Origin: Roseimaritima sediminicola
GTDB lineage: Bacteria; Planctomycetota; Planctomycetia; Pirellulales; Pirellulaceae
DNA length: 52,035 nt
Reading direction: 5' to 3'
Assembly (NCBI RefSeq): GCF_009618275.1
Contig: NZ_WIAD01000041.1
Coordinates: 1 to 52,035, forward strand
The notes beneath the pieces are model-generated. The model saw only the letters and a program-made list of their open reading frames with translations. It did not search any database and was not told where the DNA came from. The position numbers were made by a program, and so were the translations under genes. This document shows, one piece after another, positions 36,077 to 44,710 of this stretch. Numbering within the stretch: the stretch's first letter is position 1; every line of letters begins with the position of its first letter.

Positions 36077-36439
36077 GGAGACTCTTCAAAAACTAATTTT
36101 CCAGCACTTTCGATAGAGTCTCCCTAGTATTTCCCGACGCTATCGGAATCTGTTCCTACGAACGTTTACCCCCCTCTCCCCGCCGGTTTGGGCAAGTGGA
36201 GCTTGCCCAGGCCGGCGGGGAGAGGGGCTGGGGGTGAGGGGTCTCAGGCGCAACTGCTTGTAACTTGGCTTCGTGTAGATTTGCCGCGTCCCGTATCACT
36301 AACCAGTATCCAAAGACGAAGGCGCCGCGTGGCGATCCCCCTCACCCCCGGCCCCTCTCCCCCGAATCCTGACTCGCTTAGGCTCGCCAGAATTCGGGGG
36401 AGAGGGGAGAAAACGATTTCGTGTGTTTGAAGAGTCTCC
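36077..36439. repeat. Composite element: inverted REP pair inside 14-bp terminal inverted repeats
   Basis: The ends GGAGACTCTTCAAA (36077-36090) and TTTGAAGAGTCTCC (36426-36439) are exact reverse complements. Inside are REP R4 (36171-36241) and REP R5 (36337-36407) in opposite orientation, separated by 95 bases with no gene. R4 has a different stem (GCCGG/CCGGC, GGGCAAG/CTTGCCC) from the other copies; R5 has the common GACTCGCTTAGGCTCGCC loop. A further GAGTCTCCC at 36115 pairs with the left end. This element accounts for most of the 612-base gap 35892-36503. Confidence 0.82.
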
Positions 36440-36503
36440 AGAGGGAGGGTGAAGAGATATGTCGATACCAATCCCCTTGAGAGGTCAATAACCAACTGAC
36501 CAA

Positions 36504-38540
36504 TCAATGCACGCGTTGTCCGGGCTGGGCACCATCGTCGATGCCCAGCAGGAAGACTTCGCTCTTGCCCGGGCCGGCCGCGGCGACCATGCCTTCGCTG
36601 AGGCCGAACCGCATCTTTCGCGGCTTGAGGTTGGCGACCATCACCACCATGCGACCGACCAGTTGCTCGGGTTCGTAGGCGGCCTTGATGCCGGCGAACA
36701 CCTGCCGGCGTTCTTCCCCGCCCAGGCTCAAGGTCAACTTCAACAGTTTGTTGGCTTCGGGCACATGCTCGGCCGCCACGACGCGGGCGACGCGCAGATC
36801 GACTTTGGCGAAATCATCGATCGTGATTTCCTCGGCCAGCGGTTCGTCCTTCAGCGGTTGATCGCTGTCGGCAAACGCGGGGGTCGATTCTTCGGGCGTG
36901 TCCTGTTCTTTACTGTCTTCGATCATCTGTTGTAGGTCCTCGATTTGCACACGTTTCAGCATGTGCTTGAAAGGGGCGACGGGCGTGCCGACCAGCGGCG
37001 TGCGGCTCTGCTGCCACCGCGTGATCGGTTCGCCTAGTAATTCGCCGCACTGCTGCGCCAGACGCGGCAGCACGGGAGCCAAATAGATAGCTAGTTGTCG
37101 GAACAGGTTCAGCGCGACGGTGCACACGTCCTGCAGTTCCTGCTGACGCTCGGGGTCTTTGCGCAGCTCCCACGGCCGCGCGTGTTCGACGTAGGGGTTG
37201 GCTCGATCGGCCAATTCCATGATCAGCCGCATGGCGCGGGCGTAGTCGCACTCTTCGTAGGCCTCGGCGATTCGGTCCCCGGCTTCGGCTGCTTGGGCGA
37301 ACAGGCCTCCGTCGTCGGGGTACTCGGGCGAGAGTCCCAGTTTGCCGGCGAACTTGGCCGTTCGGCTGGCCAGGTTGACGACTTTGCCGACCAGATCGCT
37401 GTTCACTTTCTCGGCGAATTCCTCCAGCCCCAGGTCCATGTCCTCGACGCGCGGCGTCAGCTTGGTGGCGTAGAAGTATCGCAGGTAGGCCGGGTCCAAA
37501 CGCTGCAGGTAGGTTTCGGCCGTGACCAGCGTCCCGGTGCTCTTGGACATCTTTTCGCCATCGACGGTCAGAAAGCCGTGGATGTGCACCTTCGTCGGCA
37601 GGCTCCAGCCCATCGCCTTCAACATCCCCGGCCAGAACAGGGTGTGAAAGTAGGTGATGTCTTTGCCGATGAAGTGATGGATTTCGGTCTCGTCCGATTG
37701 CCACCAATCCTCCAGCGACTCGCCGTTCCGCTGGCACCACTGCTGCGTGCTGGCGACGTAACCGATCGGGGCATCGAACCAGACGTACCAGTAATTGCCG
37801 GGCGAATCGGGGATTTCGAAACCAAAGTACGGGGCGGGCCGTGAGATGTCCCAGTCGCGCAGTTCATCCTTCAGAAAGTGACCGGCCAGGTAATTGGCCG
37901 TCTCGCTCTGCAGGGCGCCGCTGTTGGCGACCCAGTCGGCGAGAAAGTCGCGCAGCTTCTCCAGCTGGACGAACAGGTGCGGTGCCGACCGCAGCTCCGG
38001 CGCGGCTCCACTGAGGGTGCTGCGGGGATCAATTAATTCGGCCGGACGGTACGTGCTGCCGCATTTGCTGCAGTTGTCGCCGGGTTGGTTCGTGGCCTGA
38101 CACTGGGGACACGTGCCGCGGACAAAGCGGTCGGCCAGAAACGTCTCGGCTTCGGGATCGAACAATTGTTCCACGTCCCGCTGGACGATCAGGTCCTGTT
38201 GCCGCAGGGCCTGCCAGAAGCGGGCACACAACTGGCGATTCTCGTCACTGTGGGTGCTGCCGTAGTTGTCGAACTGGATATCAAAAGCGGCAAAGTCACG
38301 CTCGTGCGCCTCCTGCATGGCCGCGATCAACGCTTCTTCGCTGCGTCCTTCCTGGCGAGCTCGGATCATGATCGCTGTGCCATGCGTATCGTCGGCGCAC
38401 ACGTACACACAGCGGTTGCCCATCATCTTCTGAAACCGCACCCAAATATCGGTCTGGATGTACTCCACCAGATGGCCGATGTGGATCGGCCCGTTGGCGT
38501 AGGGTAGGGCACTGGTAACGAGGATTCGGCGAGGGCTCAT
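36504..38540 (-). CDS. metG: Methionyl-tRNA synthetase
   Basis: The product is 678 residues, matching the long dimeric form. It charges tRNA-Met. HIGH is seen as IHIGHL near residue 20, and KMSKS as GEKMSKSTG near 329. A zinc knuckle ([17 protein letters not shown]) lies near 145-161. The C-terminal 100 residues form the EMAP-like tRNA-binding domain ([20 protein letters not shown]). It appears monocistronic, flanked by the composite repeat downstream and a divergent promoter region upstream. Confidence 0.98.
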   Translation of the reverse strand: MSPRRILVTSALPYANGPIHIGHLVEYIQTDIWVRFQKMMGNRCVYVCADDTHGTAIMIRARQEGRSEEALIAAMQEAHERDFAAFDIQFDNYGSTHSDENRQLCARFWQALRQQDLIVQRDVEQLFDPEAETFLADRFVRGTCPQCQATNQPGDNCSKCGSTYRPAELIDPRSTLSGAAPELRSAPHLFVQLEKLRDFLADWVANSGALQSETANYLAGHFLKDELRDWDISRPAPYFGFEIPDSPGNYWYVWFDAPIGYVASTQQWCQRNGESLEDWWQSDETEIHHFIGKDITYFHTLFWPGMLKAMGWSLPTKVHIHGFLTVDGEKMSKSTGTLVTAETYLQRLDPAYLRYFYATKLTPRVEDMDLGLEEFAEKVNSDLVGKVVNLASRTAKFAGKLGLSPEYPDDGGLFAQAAEAGDRIAEAYEECDYARAMRLIMELADRANPYVEHARPWELRKDPERQQELQDVCTVALNLFRQLAIYLAPVLPRLAQQCGELLGEPITRWQQSRTPLVGTPVAPFKHMLKRVQIEDLQQMIEDSKEQDTPEESTPAFADSDQPLKDEPLAEEITIDDFAKVDLRVARVVAAEHVPEANKLLKLTLSLGGEERRQVFAGIKAAYEPEQLVGRMVVMVANLKPRKMRFGLSEGMVAAAGPGKSEVFLLGIDDGAQPGQRVH

Positions 38541-38905
38541 ACTGGAACGACTTTCGTAACCGATTGAGGGGGCGAAATGCGGTCCGCCGATTGTAAAGAA
38601 CCAGCGGAAATGCGGAACGGCAGGCAGACTTTAACTTTTCTCGGCAAAATCGCAGAAAAAACCGCGGTCCCTCAACCCCTTTTCTCGCAACGGCTTAGCG
38701 CCGGTTGATCGGCCCGACCATCGCCTGCCACCGCGGCATTGATCTTGGCACCGAAGCGGGCCTCGAGCGACTATCCGCCCCGATGGCACGGTTCGGGCAT
38801 GGATGTTCGAGCCGACCGCGGCCCGAAAGACTCGGGTCGAGATGCAAGCAAGAGAGAATCGTCGCCGACGAATCGGGCGACGCGAAATCCATGGAGGGAT
38901 GGAAC
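38541..38905. other. Divergent intergenic region between metG and the protease fusion gene
   Basis: No gene or repeat is seen. The protease frame stays open back to 38705, but that part has no protein-like features and no ribosome site. Both promoters should be here. A sigma-54-like sequence lies at 38784. Confidence 0.55.
38784..38799 (+). promoter_or_regulatory. Possible sigma-54 promoter
   Basis: TGGCACG, four bases, then GGGCA matches the -24 box fully and the invariant GC of the -12 box at the right distance, but not the TT before it. It lies about 107 bases upstream of the likely start. A match this good is expected by chance in less than one place in a window of this size, so support is weak. 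Confidence 0.25.
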
Positions 38906-40165
38906 GTGGTACAAGCAACCATGCTGTTGATGTTGTCGGCCGTAACGGCAACGCCCACCGATGCGGTCCTGGTCGAGTTTACCTCGCAGAGTTGTCCGCC
39001 GTGCCGGTCGATGCAGCCGGTGATCGCTCGGCTGGAACAGAGCGGCGTTCCGGTCCGCCACGTCGACGTCCACCGCGAACAGGACTTGGCCGTTCGCTAC
39101 AAGATCCGCAGCACTCCCACGTACGTCGTGATCGCCGATGGCCGCGAACAGGCCCGTCTGGTCGGCGTGCAAAGCCTTCAAAAGCTGCAGGAAACGCTGC
39201 GCACCGCAACCACTGCGGAACTGACCCCCACGCGTTCGGTCCAGCCGCCGGCCGCACTGCAGCCCGAAACGCGAATGGCCGCCGTTAGCGGAGGATCCGA
39301 AGCGGTGCCTTCGATGAGCGTCGCCAACGCCATCCAAACCGCTCGCGCGGCCACCGTGCGATTGCGAGTCCACGACGACACCGGTTTCGGCGTGGGCACT
39401 GGCACAATCATCGACACCCACGGCGAGGAAGCTCTGGTGCTGACCTGCGGCCACCTGTTCCGCGAGAACGGCGGCAAGGGACGCATCGAAGTGGAATTGT
39501 TTCACGCCGGCCAAATCAAAACCGTCGCCGGCCAGGTGGTCGATTACGACGCTGACGACCGCGACATCGCCTTGGTGGTGATCAAGCCGGGCATTCCCGT
39601 CCAACCGGTCGCCGTGCTGCCGAAAAACGAAACGGTGCGAACCGGACAAGCCGTGTTCAGTTTCGGCTGCGACCGCGGCGACGACCCCAGCCGCCGCGAC
39701 AGCCGGATCACGGGCGTCGACAAGTACGACCAGAACAAGGGCGCCTCGAACATCGAAATCGCCGGCGCCCCGATCGACGGCCGCAGCGGTGGCGGCCTGT
39801 TCGATCAACAAGGCCGTTTGATCGCCGTATGCAACGCCGCCGACCACCAGGGCGACGTGGGCATCTACACCGGCCCGCGCTCGATCTACTGGCAACTGGA
39901 TCGCGTCCAACTGGCCAACCTGTACAAAGGCGGAGGCGCCCCAGCGGTCGCCGCCACAACCACCCCTAAAACGGCTCCGGCCGCCACCGCGGCCCCGCCC
40001 ACGCGATTGGCCAGCCTGGGCGGAACCGCCGCAGCGGGCACGCAAACCGCCGCCGGCAGCGATCGTCAAGTGATCGTGATCGTCCGCGAAGGCGACCAGC
40101 ACCGCATGGTCACCTTCGACCAACCGCCCGCCGAACTCGAGCAACTGCTGCAAAACGCCCGCTAA
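38906..40165 (+). CDS. Thioredoxin-like/trypsin-like serine protease fusion
   Basis: The product is 419 residues from GTG 38906, chosen because GGAGGG at 38893 is a strong ribosome site six bases upstream; ATG 38891 is the alternative. A short hydrophobic start (MLLMLSAVTATPTDA) may be a signal. Residues about 15-95 are thioredoxin-like with CPPC (TSQSCPPCRSMQPVIARLE) and IRSTPTYVVI. Residues about 150-330 form a chymotrypsin-like domain with His in LTCGHLF, Asp in DRDIALVVI and Ser in DGRSGGGLF, a full triad. The tail is Ala/Pro/Thr-rich. Probably periplasmic quality control, by inference. Confidence 0.85.
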   Translation: MVQATMLLMLSAVTATPTDAVLVEFTSQSCPPCRSMQPVIARLEQSGVPVRHVDVHREQDLAVRYKIRSTPTYVVIADGREQARLVGVQSLQKLQETLRTATTAELTPTRSVQPPAALQPETRMAAVSGGSEAVPSMSVANAIQTARAATVRLRVHDDTGFGVGTGTIIDTHGEEALVLTCGHLFRENGGKGRIEVELFHAGQIKTVAGQVVDYDADDRDIALVVIKPGIPVQPVAVLPKNETVRTGQAVFSFGCDRGDDPSRRDSRITGVDKYDQNKGASNIEIAGAPIDGRSGGGLFDQQGRLIAVCNAADHQGDVGIYTGPRSIYWQLDRVQLANLYKGGGAPAVAATTTPKTAPAATAAPPTRLASLGGTAAAGTQTAAGSDRQVIVIVREGDQHRMVTFDQPPAELEQLLQNAR

Positions 40166-40173
40166 CGGGGAGG

Positions 40174-40208
40174 TTGTTAGTTGTTAGTTGTTGGTTGAGG
40201 GTTGAGGG
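40174..40208. repeat. TTGTTAG/TTGTTGG/TTGAGGG heptamers, five units
   Basis: Five heptamers start eight bases after the protease stop codon. The first three are the complement of the arrays at 8874, 17517 and 23631, the last two have drifted to TTGAGGG. Confidence 0.82.
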
Positions 40209-40248
40209 GCAGCAACCACCGAGAGTCGATTGCAAATTGCAAAATCTC

Positions 40249-40560
40249 TGACTCCGGCGGAATCGATGTATGGACAAAAACGTTTTCTCCCCTCTCCCCC
40301 AAATCCTGGCGAGCCTAAGCGAGCCAGGATTTGGGGGAGAGGGGTCGAGGGTGAGGGGGAATTGCAGCGCAGGCTCGTCAGTGCCGCGCCTCGATACGGT
40401 ACGCGGCAGGAAGATCCGGTGCAACGCGTCAGCTATTTGCACTCGAGCCCCCTCACCCCCGGCCCCTCTCCCACCACCGCTTCACTCGCTGACGCTCGCG
40501 GCGCCGCGGGGGAGAGGGGAGAAAACTTCCTTTCCTATACATAGAATCCGCTAGAGTCAG
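40249..40560. repeat. Composite element: inverted REP pair with module ends
   Basis: The left end (TGACTCCGGCGGAATCGATG, 40249) and the right end (40535-40560) are reverse complements at about 20 of 25 positions. Next inside, GTTTTCTCCCCTCTCCCCC is shared exactly. REP R6 (40289-40359, perfect AAATCCTGG/CCAGGATTT stem) and REP R7 (40448-40519) face each other around 88 bases that hold no gene. Confidence 0.82.
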
Positions 40561-40561
40561 C

Positions 40562-40628
40562 AAATCTCAAATCTCAAATCTGAGATCTCAAATCTGACTT
40601 CCCCCAAACTCTGGCGAGTTCAGCTACG
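40562..40628. repeat. AAATCTC heptamers and TGGC-loop stem-loop (copy 3)
   Basis: About three AAATCTC units, a partly palindromic AAATCTGAGATCTCAAATC, then the stem-loop AACTC-TGGC-GAGTT with CAGCTACG at 40604-40628. The block runs almost to the stop codon of the minus-strand sulfatase. The gap 40166-40646 is entirely repeats. Confidence 0.75.
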
Positions 40629-40646
40629 GGCTACGGCTCGCGTCTT

Positions 40647-42236
40647 CTACGACGGATCCCGCGGCAGGCTTCCCCACCAAGTGGGATTGGGCTGGAAGTC
40701 CGCTTCCAGATACCGGGCGTGCTGACGTTCCAGCCTCGGCAGCAGACGCTCCCGAATGTGTTGCTGTTGCTGCCGCTTGGCTTCGGCGTCGAAACGCGTA
40801 TCGGCAACGGGGATTGCCGCACCGACCTCGTTTAAATACGCGTCCAAAGCCGCTCGCAGACTTCCGCTCAGCGCCGCATGCTCGGCCGCCACATCGTGCT
40901 GCTCGGCGGGGTCTTCGGCCAGGTTGTACAGCTCGTCGCGGCCGTCCTCGTAGTAGTGGATCAGTTTCCAGTCGCCGCGGCGGATGATCGACGAGGGGTC
41001 GCCGCCCTGATTGCCATAGTGCGGGTAGTGCCAGAACAGCGGCCGCGCCGGCAATGTCCCGCCACCGAGCACCGGCACGAGGCTCTCGCCGTCCTGGTGC
41101 TGTTCGGGGCGCAGCGGTAATCCGGCCAGCTCGAGCAGCGTGGGATAGAAGTCGGCGCCGGTAACGGGCACGTCGCTGGTGCTGCCCGGCTCGGTCACGC
41201 CGGGCGCGCGGACGTAGAACGGTTCGCGGATCCCGCCTTCCCACTGCCGGCCCTTGCCACCGCGCAGCGGCAGATTGCTGGTGCTGTACGCGTCGCCGCT
41301 GGAGACGCCGCCGTTGTCGGAGGTGAACACGACGATGGTGTTTTCCTCCAGCCCCAGCTCATCCAGTGCCTTCGTCACGCGGCCGACTGCCGCATCCATC
41401 GATTCAATCATCCCGGCATAGATCGGGCAATCTTGGACCTGTCGCACGGGCAGAGTGCGATCGATCTCGAAGCGCTCGCCTTCCTCCGCGCGGCCCTGGC
41501 CTTTGCAGCGATACTTCTCCCACAGCGGCTCGGTGGTCTGAATCGGGCCGTGCACGCTGTAGAAAGACAGGTAAGCAAAGAATGGTCCTTCCTGTCGGTT
41601 GTGCGTGCGGCGAATAAAGTCCACTGTCTCGTCGGCCAATCGCAGCGGCAGCGATTCGCCGCGGGGACCGTCCTCCATCTTCGGGTTCTTGAACGGCGCG
41701 AAGAAGCCGCCGGGCGGGCTGCCGCGATGATGGCCGCCGACGTTCTCGTCGAACCCATGATCCTCGGGAAACGAACCCTCGCCGCCCAGATGCCATTTGC
41801 CGGCAAAGAACGTTCGGTAACCGGCCTCGCGAAGCGCCTCGGCCAACGTCACGTCCTCGGCGGCCAGCTGGCGTCGGTACTCGGCCGGTTCGATGCGATC
41901 GTTGCGTTTCCAGTTCTTGCCGGTCGCCGCGCCGATCCAATCGGTGATGCCGTGCCGAGCGGGAAACTGGCCGTTTAGGATGCTAGCCCGCGAAGGACTG
42001 CAGACCTGGCAGGTCGCGTAGCCCTGCGTGAATCGCATCCCGCTGGCCGCCAGTCGATCGATGTGCGGGCTTTCGTAATACGTCGATCCCTCGCAACTGA
42101 GGTCCTTCAAGCCGAGGTCATCGGCAAGAATAAAGACGATGTTCGGGCGAGTGGGCGAATCGGCCGCGGCGAGCAAGCCAGGCGACAGCAGGCCAGCAAG
42201 AAACAAGCTCGCGGCAATCATGCGGGGCCTGAACAT
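40647..42236 (-). CDS. Secreted sulfatase
   Basis: The product is 529 residues from ATG 42236; a TTG seven codons upstream was not used. A signal peptide (IAASLFLAGLLSPGLLAAA) precedes the fold beginning NIVFILADDLGLKDLSCEG. The formylglycine motif is CSPSR near residue 78, followed by ASILNGQFPARHG; KWHLGGEG and TSDNGGVSSGD support the family. The C-terminal subdomain includes WKLIHYYEDGRDELYNLAED. It should cleave sulfate esters of polysaccharide after maturation of the Cys. It is separate in sequence from the other sulfatase in the window. Confidence 0.95.
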   Translation of the reverse strand: MFRPRMIAASLFLAGLLSPGLLAAADSPTRPNIVFILADDLGLKDLSCEGSTYYESPHIDRLAASGMRFTQGYATCQVCSPSRASILNGQFPARHGITDWIGAATGKNWKRNDRIEPAEYRRQLAAEDVTLAEALREAGYRTFFAGKWHLGGEGSFPEDHGFDENVGGHHRGSPPGGFFAPFKNPKMEDGPRGESLPLRLADETVDFIRRTHNRQEGPFFAYLSFYSVHGPIQTTEPLWEKYRCKGQGRAEEGERFEIDRTLPVRQVQDCPIYAGMIESMDAAVGRVTKALDELGLEENTIVVFTSDNGGVSSGDAYSTSNLPLRGGKGRQWEGGIREPFYVRAPGVTEPGSTSDVPVTGADFYPTLLELAGLPLRPEQHQDGESLVPVLGGGTLPARPLFWHYPHYGNQGGDPSSIIRRGDWKLIHYYEDGRDELYNLAEDPAEQHDVAAEHAALSGSLRAALDAYLNEVGAAIPVADTRFDAEAKRQQQQHIRERLLPRLERQHARYLEADFQPNPTWWGSLPRDPS

Positions 42237-42300
42237 GGGTCGTGTTAAAGCGAACAAAGCAGCACATCCTTAAACAAGTAACGAAGTGGCATCGCGGTCC

Positions 42301-42362
42301 ATAGTAGCTCGGCTGCCCCAGCCGAGAGCATCGCGGTTCACGGCTGGGACAGCCGTGCTACT
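42301..42362. repeat. Family B hairpin repeats, two units
   Basis: CTCGGCTG-CCC-CAGCCGAG and CACGGCTG-GGA-CAGCCGTG lie in tandem and end directly against the stop codon (TAA, 42365-42363) of the next minus-strand gene. In the second unit two outer bases differ on both sides so the pairing is kept. Confidence 0.85.
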
Positions 42363-43439
42363 TTAACGTTGCAGACGAGCGGCTTCGTCGCTGCGGCCTT
42401 GTTGTTTAAGCAGCTGGGCGGCGACGCGGCGGGCTCTTTGGGCGGCCGGGTGATCGGGGTCGGGCGAGAGCATTGCGACGGCCAACCAGTACTCCAGGGC
42501 CGCCTCGGTTTCGCCGGCGGTCTGCAGCCTTTCAGCGATCGCCGCCCAGGGGCCGCTCGTCACCGCCGGCGGCATCGCTTCGCATTTCTCCTGCCAACGC
42601 GAGGCGGATTGTTTCGTCTCGACCGGCGTGGCCGTTCGCCACAGCTGGGCATCGGCCAGTTTCGCTACGATCGGTCGCGTGCCATCGCCGGCCAAATCTT
42701 CCAGCGTTCGCCGTGCCGCAGCCGCTTCGCTGGTGGACAATAACGCACTGGCAGCGGCCAGACGCAGCAGCGGCTGGGGTGCGTCCAGTCGAGCTTTCGC
42801 GGCGGCGATGAGGCCCGCGTCACGGGACCGGCCCGACCACACGATCGGCAGCTGACCCACCAGAACCGCGGGCAGATCGCCGCGATCCAGTTGCGCGATC
42901 AACTCGAACGCGGCCGGGTAGCGTCCCGCTTCGAACGCGGCCACGGCCAACCGCACCGACAGGGCTTCCTGCTGCCACGATCGTGGACGTTTTTTAATGG
43001 CCGCCAACATCTTGGCGATCGCTTCGGCCAACTGGCCCTCGGCGTAGGCCCTCGCGCCGGCCCGAGCGTCCGCGTCGCTCCAGTGCGGCAGCACCCAGAC
43101 CACGGCTTCGCTGCGCAGCGCCGTCACGTCCTGTCCGCCGGCGGACTGAATCTGCAGATGTTTCTCGTTCCAGTTCTGGATCGATCCGGTAACCACCTGC
43201 AGCGGCCGATTTCGCCAATCGCGATGCTCCGCTTCGCTGCCGGCCGCGGCATTTTCTGCCGGCAGGTACGCCACGCGATCTTGTCCACTGGCGCCCTCTT
43301 CGGCAGCCCTCGCGACGATTGCCGGCCAGCACACGGCGATGCCGAGCACCACGGTGCCGAAGCGTCCAAGACGGCTCCACCGAGCACCGCGACACAAACC
43401 GGATTGAACGAGCGGAGGAGTCGCGATGCGGGTCATCAT
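42363..43439 (-). CDS. Exported alpha-helical repeat protein, coupled to the vWA gene
   Basis: The product is 358 residues from ATG 43439. The N-terminus has a membrane/signal stretch (GTVVLGIAVCWPAIVARA). The body starts with a short beta-rich region (VVTGSIQNWNEKHLQI, VVWVLPHW) then helical repeats (ARAYAEGQLAEAIAKMLAAI, RYPAAFELIAQLD, ETEAALEYWLAVAMLS) of TPR type. The start overlaps the stop of the upstream vWA gene in an ATGA arrangement, so the two proteins are probably made together and may work together. Function unknown. Confidence 0.8.
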   Translation of the reverse strand: MMTRIATPPLVQSGLCRGARWSRLGRFGTVVLGIAVCWPAIVARAAEEGASGQDRVAYLPAENAAAGSEAEHRDWRNRPLQVVTGSIQNWNEKHLQIQSAGGQDVTALRSEAVVWVLPHWSDADARAGARAYAEGQLAEAIAKMLAAIKKRPRSWQQEALSVRLAVAAFEAGRYPAAFELIAQLDRGDLPAVLVGQLPIVWSGRSRDAGLIAAAKARLDAPQPLLRLAAASALLSTSEAAAARRTLEDLAGDGTRPIVAKLADAQLWRTATPVETKQSASRWQEKCEAMPPAVTSGPWAAIAERLQTAGETEAALEYWLAVAMLSPDPDHPAAQRARRVAAQLLKQQGRSDEAARLQR

Positions 43440-44554
43440 TGTGGTTCCGTATCCCACGCGCCATCGGCGCGAAACTGACGTACATCCAAGTAACGATACT
43501 GGCCGCCGTTGTCCGCCGCCAACTCGCGCAAAAAACTGTCGTCCGGCGCCGCCGGTTCGGCTCCGAATTCGATCGCGTGAATCGTGGTTCCGGCCCGCTC
43601 GGCGCGCGCCCGGATCTCGCGCAATTGGCGCCCCGTCAAGCGTGGGATCCGGGCATCGGTCAAAAAGAAGATCACGTCGGGTCCCATCCGCAGGGCCATC
43701 TTCAGCGCCGCTTCGTGCTCGGTGCCGCCAAACGCGGTCATGTTGCGAACGAAGTCCTCGGCGCGTTTGCGCATCACCTCGCTGCCCTCGAACATCCGCG
43801 CCGTGCTTCCCGTCGGCACGAAGGGCTGCGAGCGATTGTTGTAGAACACGATTTGAAACTGTTGTTGTTCGGTCAACGTTCGCAGGCTCTTGATCAATTC
43901 GATCTTGGCCGCTTGCAAAGGCCGACCACTGTGTCCGTTCATGCTGTCGCTGCGATCGAACACGTAGATAAAGCGAGAACCGGTTCCCGAGACGCCGAAG
44001 ACCTTTGTCGTCGTCGGTTTGGATCCGCCATCGCCCAGCGGGTCGGTACCGGGCAGGGCCGTGTCGCTGCCCTGGAGCGCGTCGCCGGTGGTTCCCACCG
44101 ATCCCGGCATCGGCGTCTCACTCAGCTCGGCCAGCACGCCCTCCAGATCCAGCGGCGCGTCGAGGTCCGCGGGCGGTGCGGCCGCGGCCATCGCCGCCGC
44201 TTGGTCGTTGGCCTCGCCCTCGACCGCCTCCTGCACCTGCAGGTCGGGCGGTGTGGTGTACTGGGTGCGGTCGGGCAGGGCTTCGACGATCGCAATCCCC
44301 ACCGGCCGATCCGGCTCCTGCTCGGTGCCCCCGCGCGTGGTCGCCAGCAGGATCGCGCCGCTGGTCATCAACACCACGTGCAGCAACACCGACATCAGCC
44401 ACGCCGGGAAGGCACGCCGGGGCGTCGAGGGGTAGGGCGTGGGCCCGGCGCTGTGAGCGGGATCGAGCGAAGACACAGGCAACAAGGGTTGTGCGAGAAG
44501 ACGATGAATCGCGCAGCCGAACAGCGGCGTCGCTGCTTCCATGCTGGCATGCAT
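43436..44554 (-). CDS. Membrane-anchored von Willebrand factor A domain protein
   Basis: The product is 372 residues from ATG 44554 (ATG 44542 is the alternative). Residues about 50-75 form a membrane segment (AWLMSVLLHVVLMTSGAILL) after a proline-rich start, a TonB-like topology. An Ala/Pro/Asp linker follows. The C-terminal 190 residues are a vWA domain with a complete MIDAS: DRSDS in FVFDRSDSMNGHSG-type context, Thr in TAFGGTEHEAAL and Asp in FFLTDARI. It should bind a protein partner through a metal ion, on the periplasmic side if the topology is N-in. It is divergent from the AAA+ gene 156 bases away. Confidence 0.86.
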   Translation of the reverse strand: MHASMEAATPLFGCAIHRLLAQPLLPVSSLDPAHSAGPTPYPSTPRRAFPAWLMSVLLHVVLMTSGAILLATTRGGTEQEPDRPVGIAIVEALPDRTQYTTPPDLQVQEAVEGEANDQAAAMAAAAPPADLDAPLDLEGVLAELSETPMPGSVGTTGDALQGSDTALPGTDPLGDGGSKPTTTKVFGVSGTGSRFIYVFDRSDSMNGHSGRPLQAAKIELIKSLRTLTEQQQFQIVFYNNRSQPFVPTGSTARMFEGSEVMRKRAEDFVRNMTAFGGTEHEAALKMALRMGPDVIFFLTDARIPRLTGRQLREIRARAERAGTTIHAIEFGAEPAAPDDSFLRELAADNGGQYRYLDVRQFRADGAWDTEPQ

Positions 44555-44710
44555 TGCCGATTCCGGCAAGGCTTTGCGTGCCGAACAACACTCTGCCCGG
44601 CAGCGAATCAGTCCTTCGAGACTAGCTTCGTGGCTGCTGCAAAGGACTCTACGCTCTACAATGCGACCTGACTGCCGATAACGCTCTGAAACCGTTCTGG
44701 AGGCCCAGGC

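Noticed and set aside
38705-38890. Extended N-terminus of the protease fusion
   Set aside because: No ribosome site and no protein-like composition; GGAGGG at 38893 marks the GTG at 38906 as more likely.
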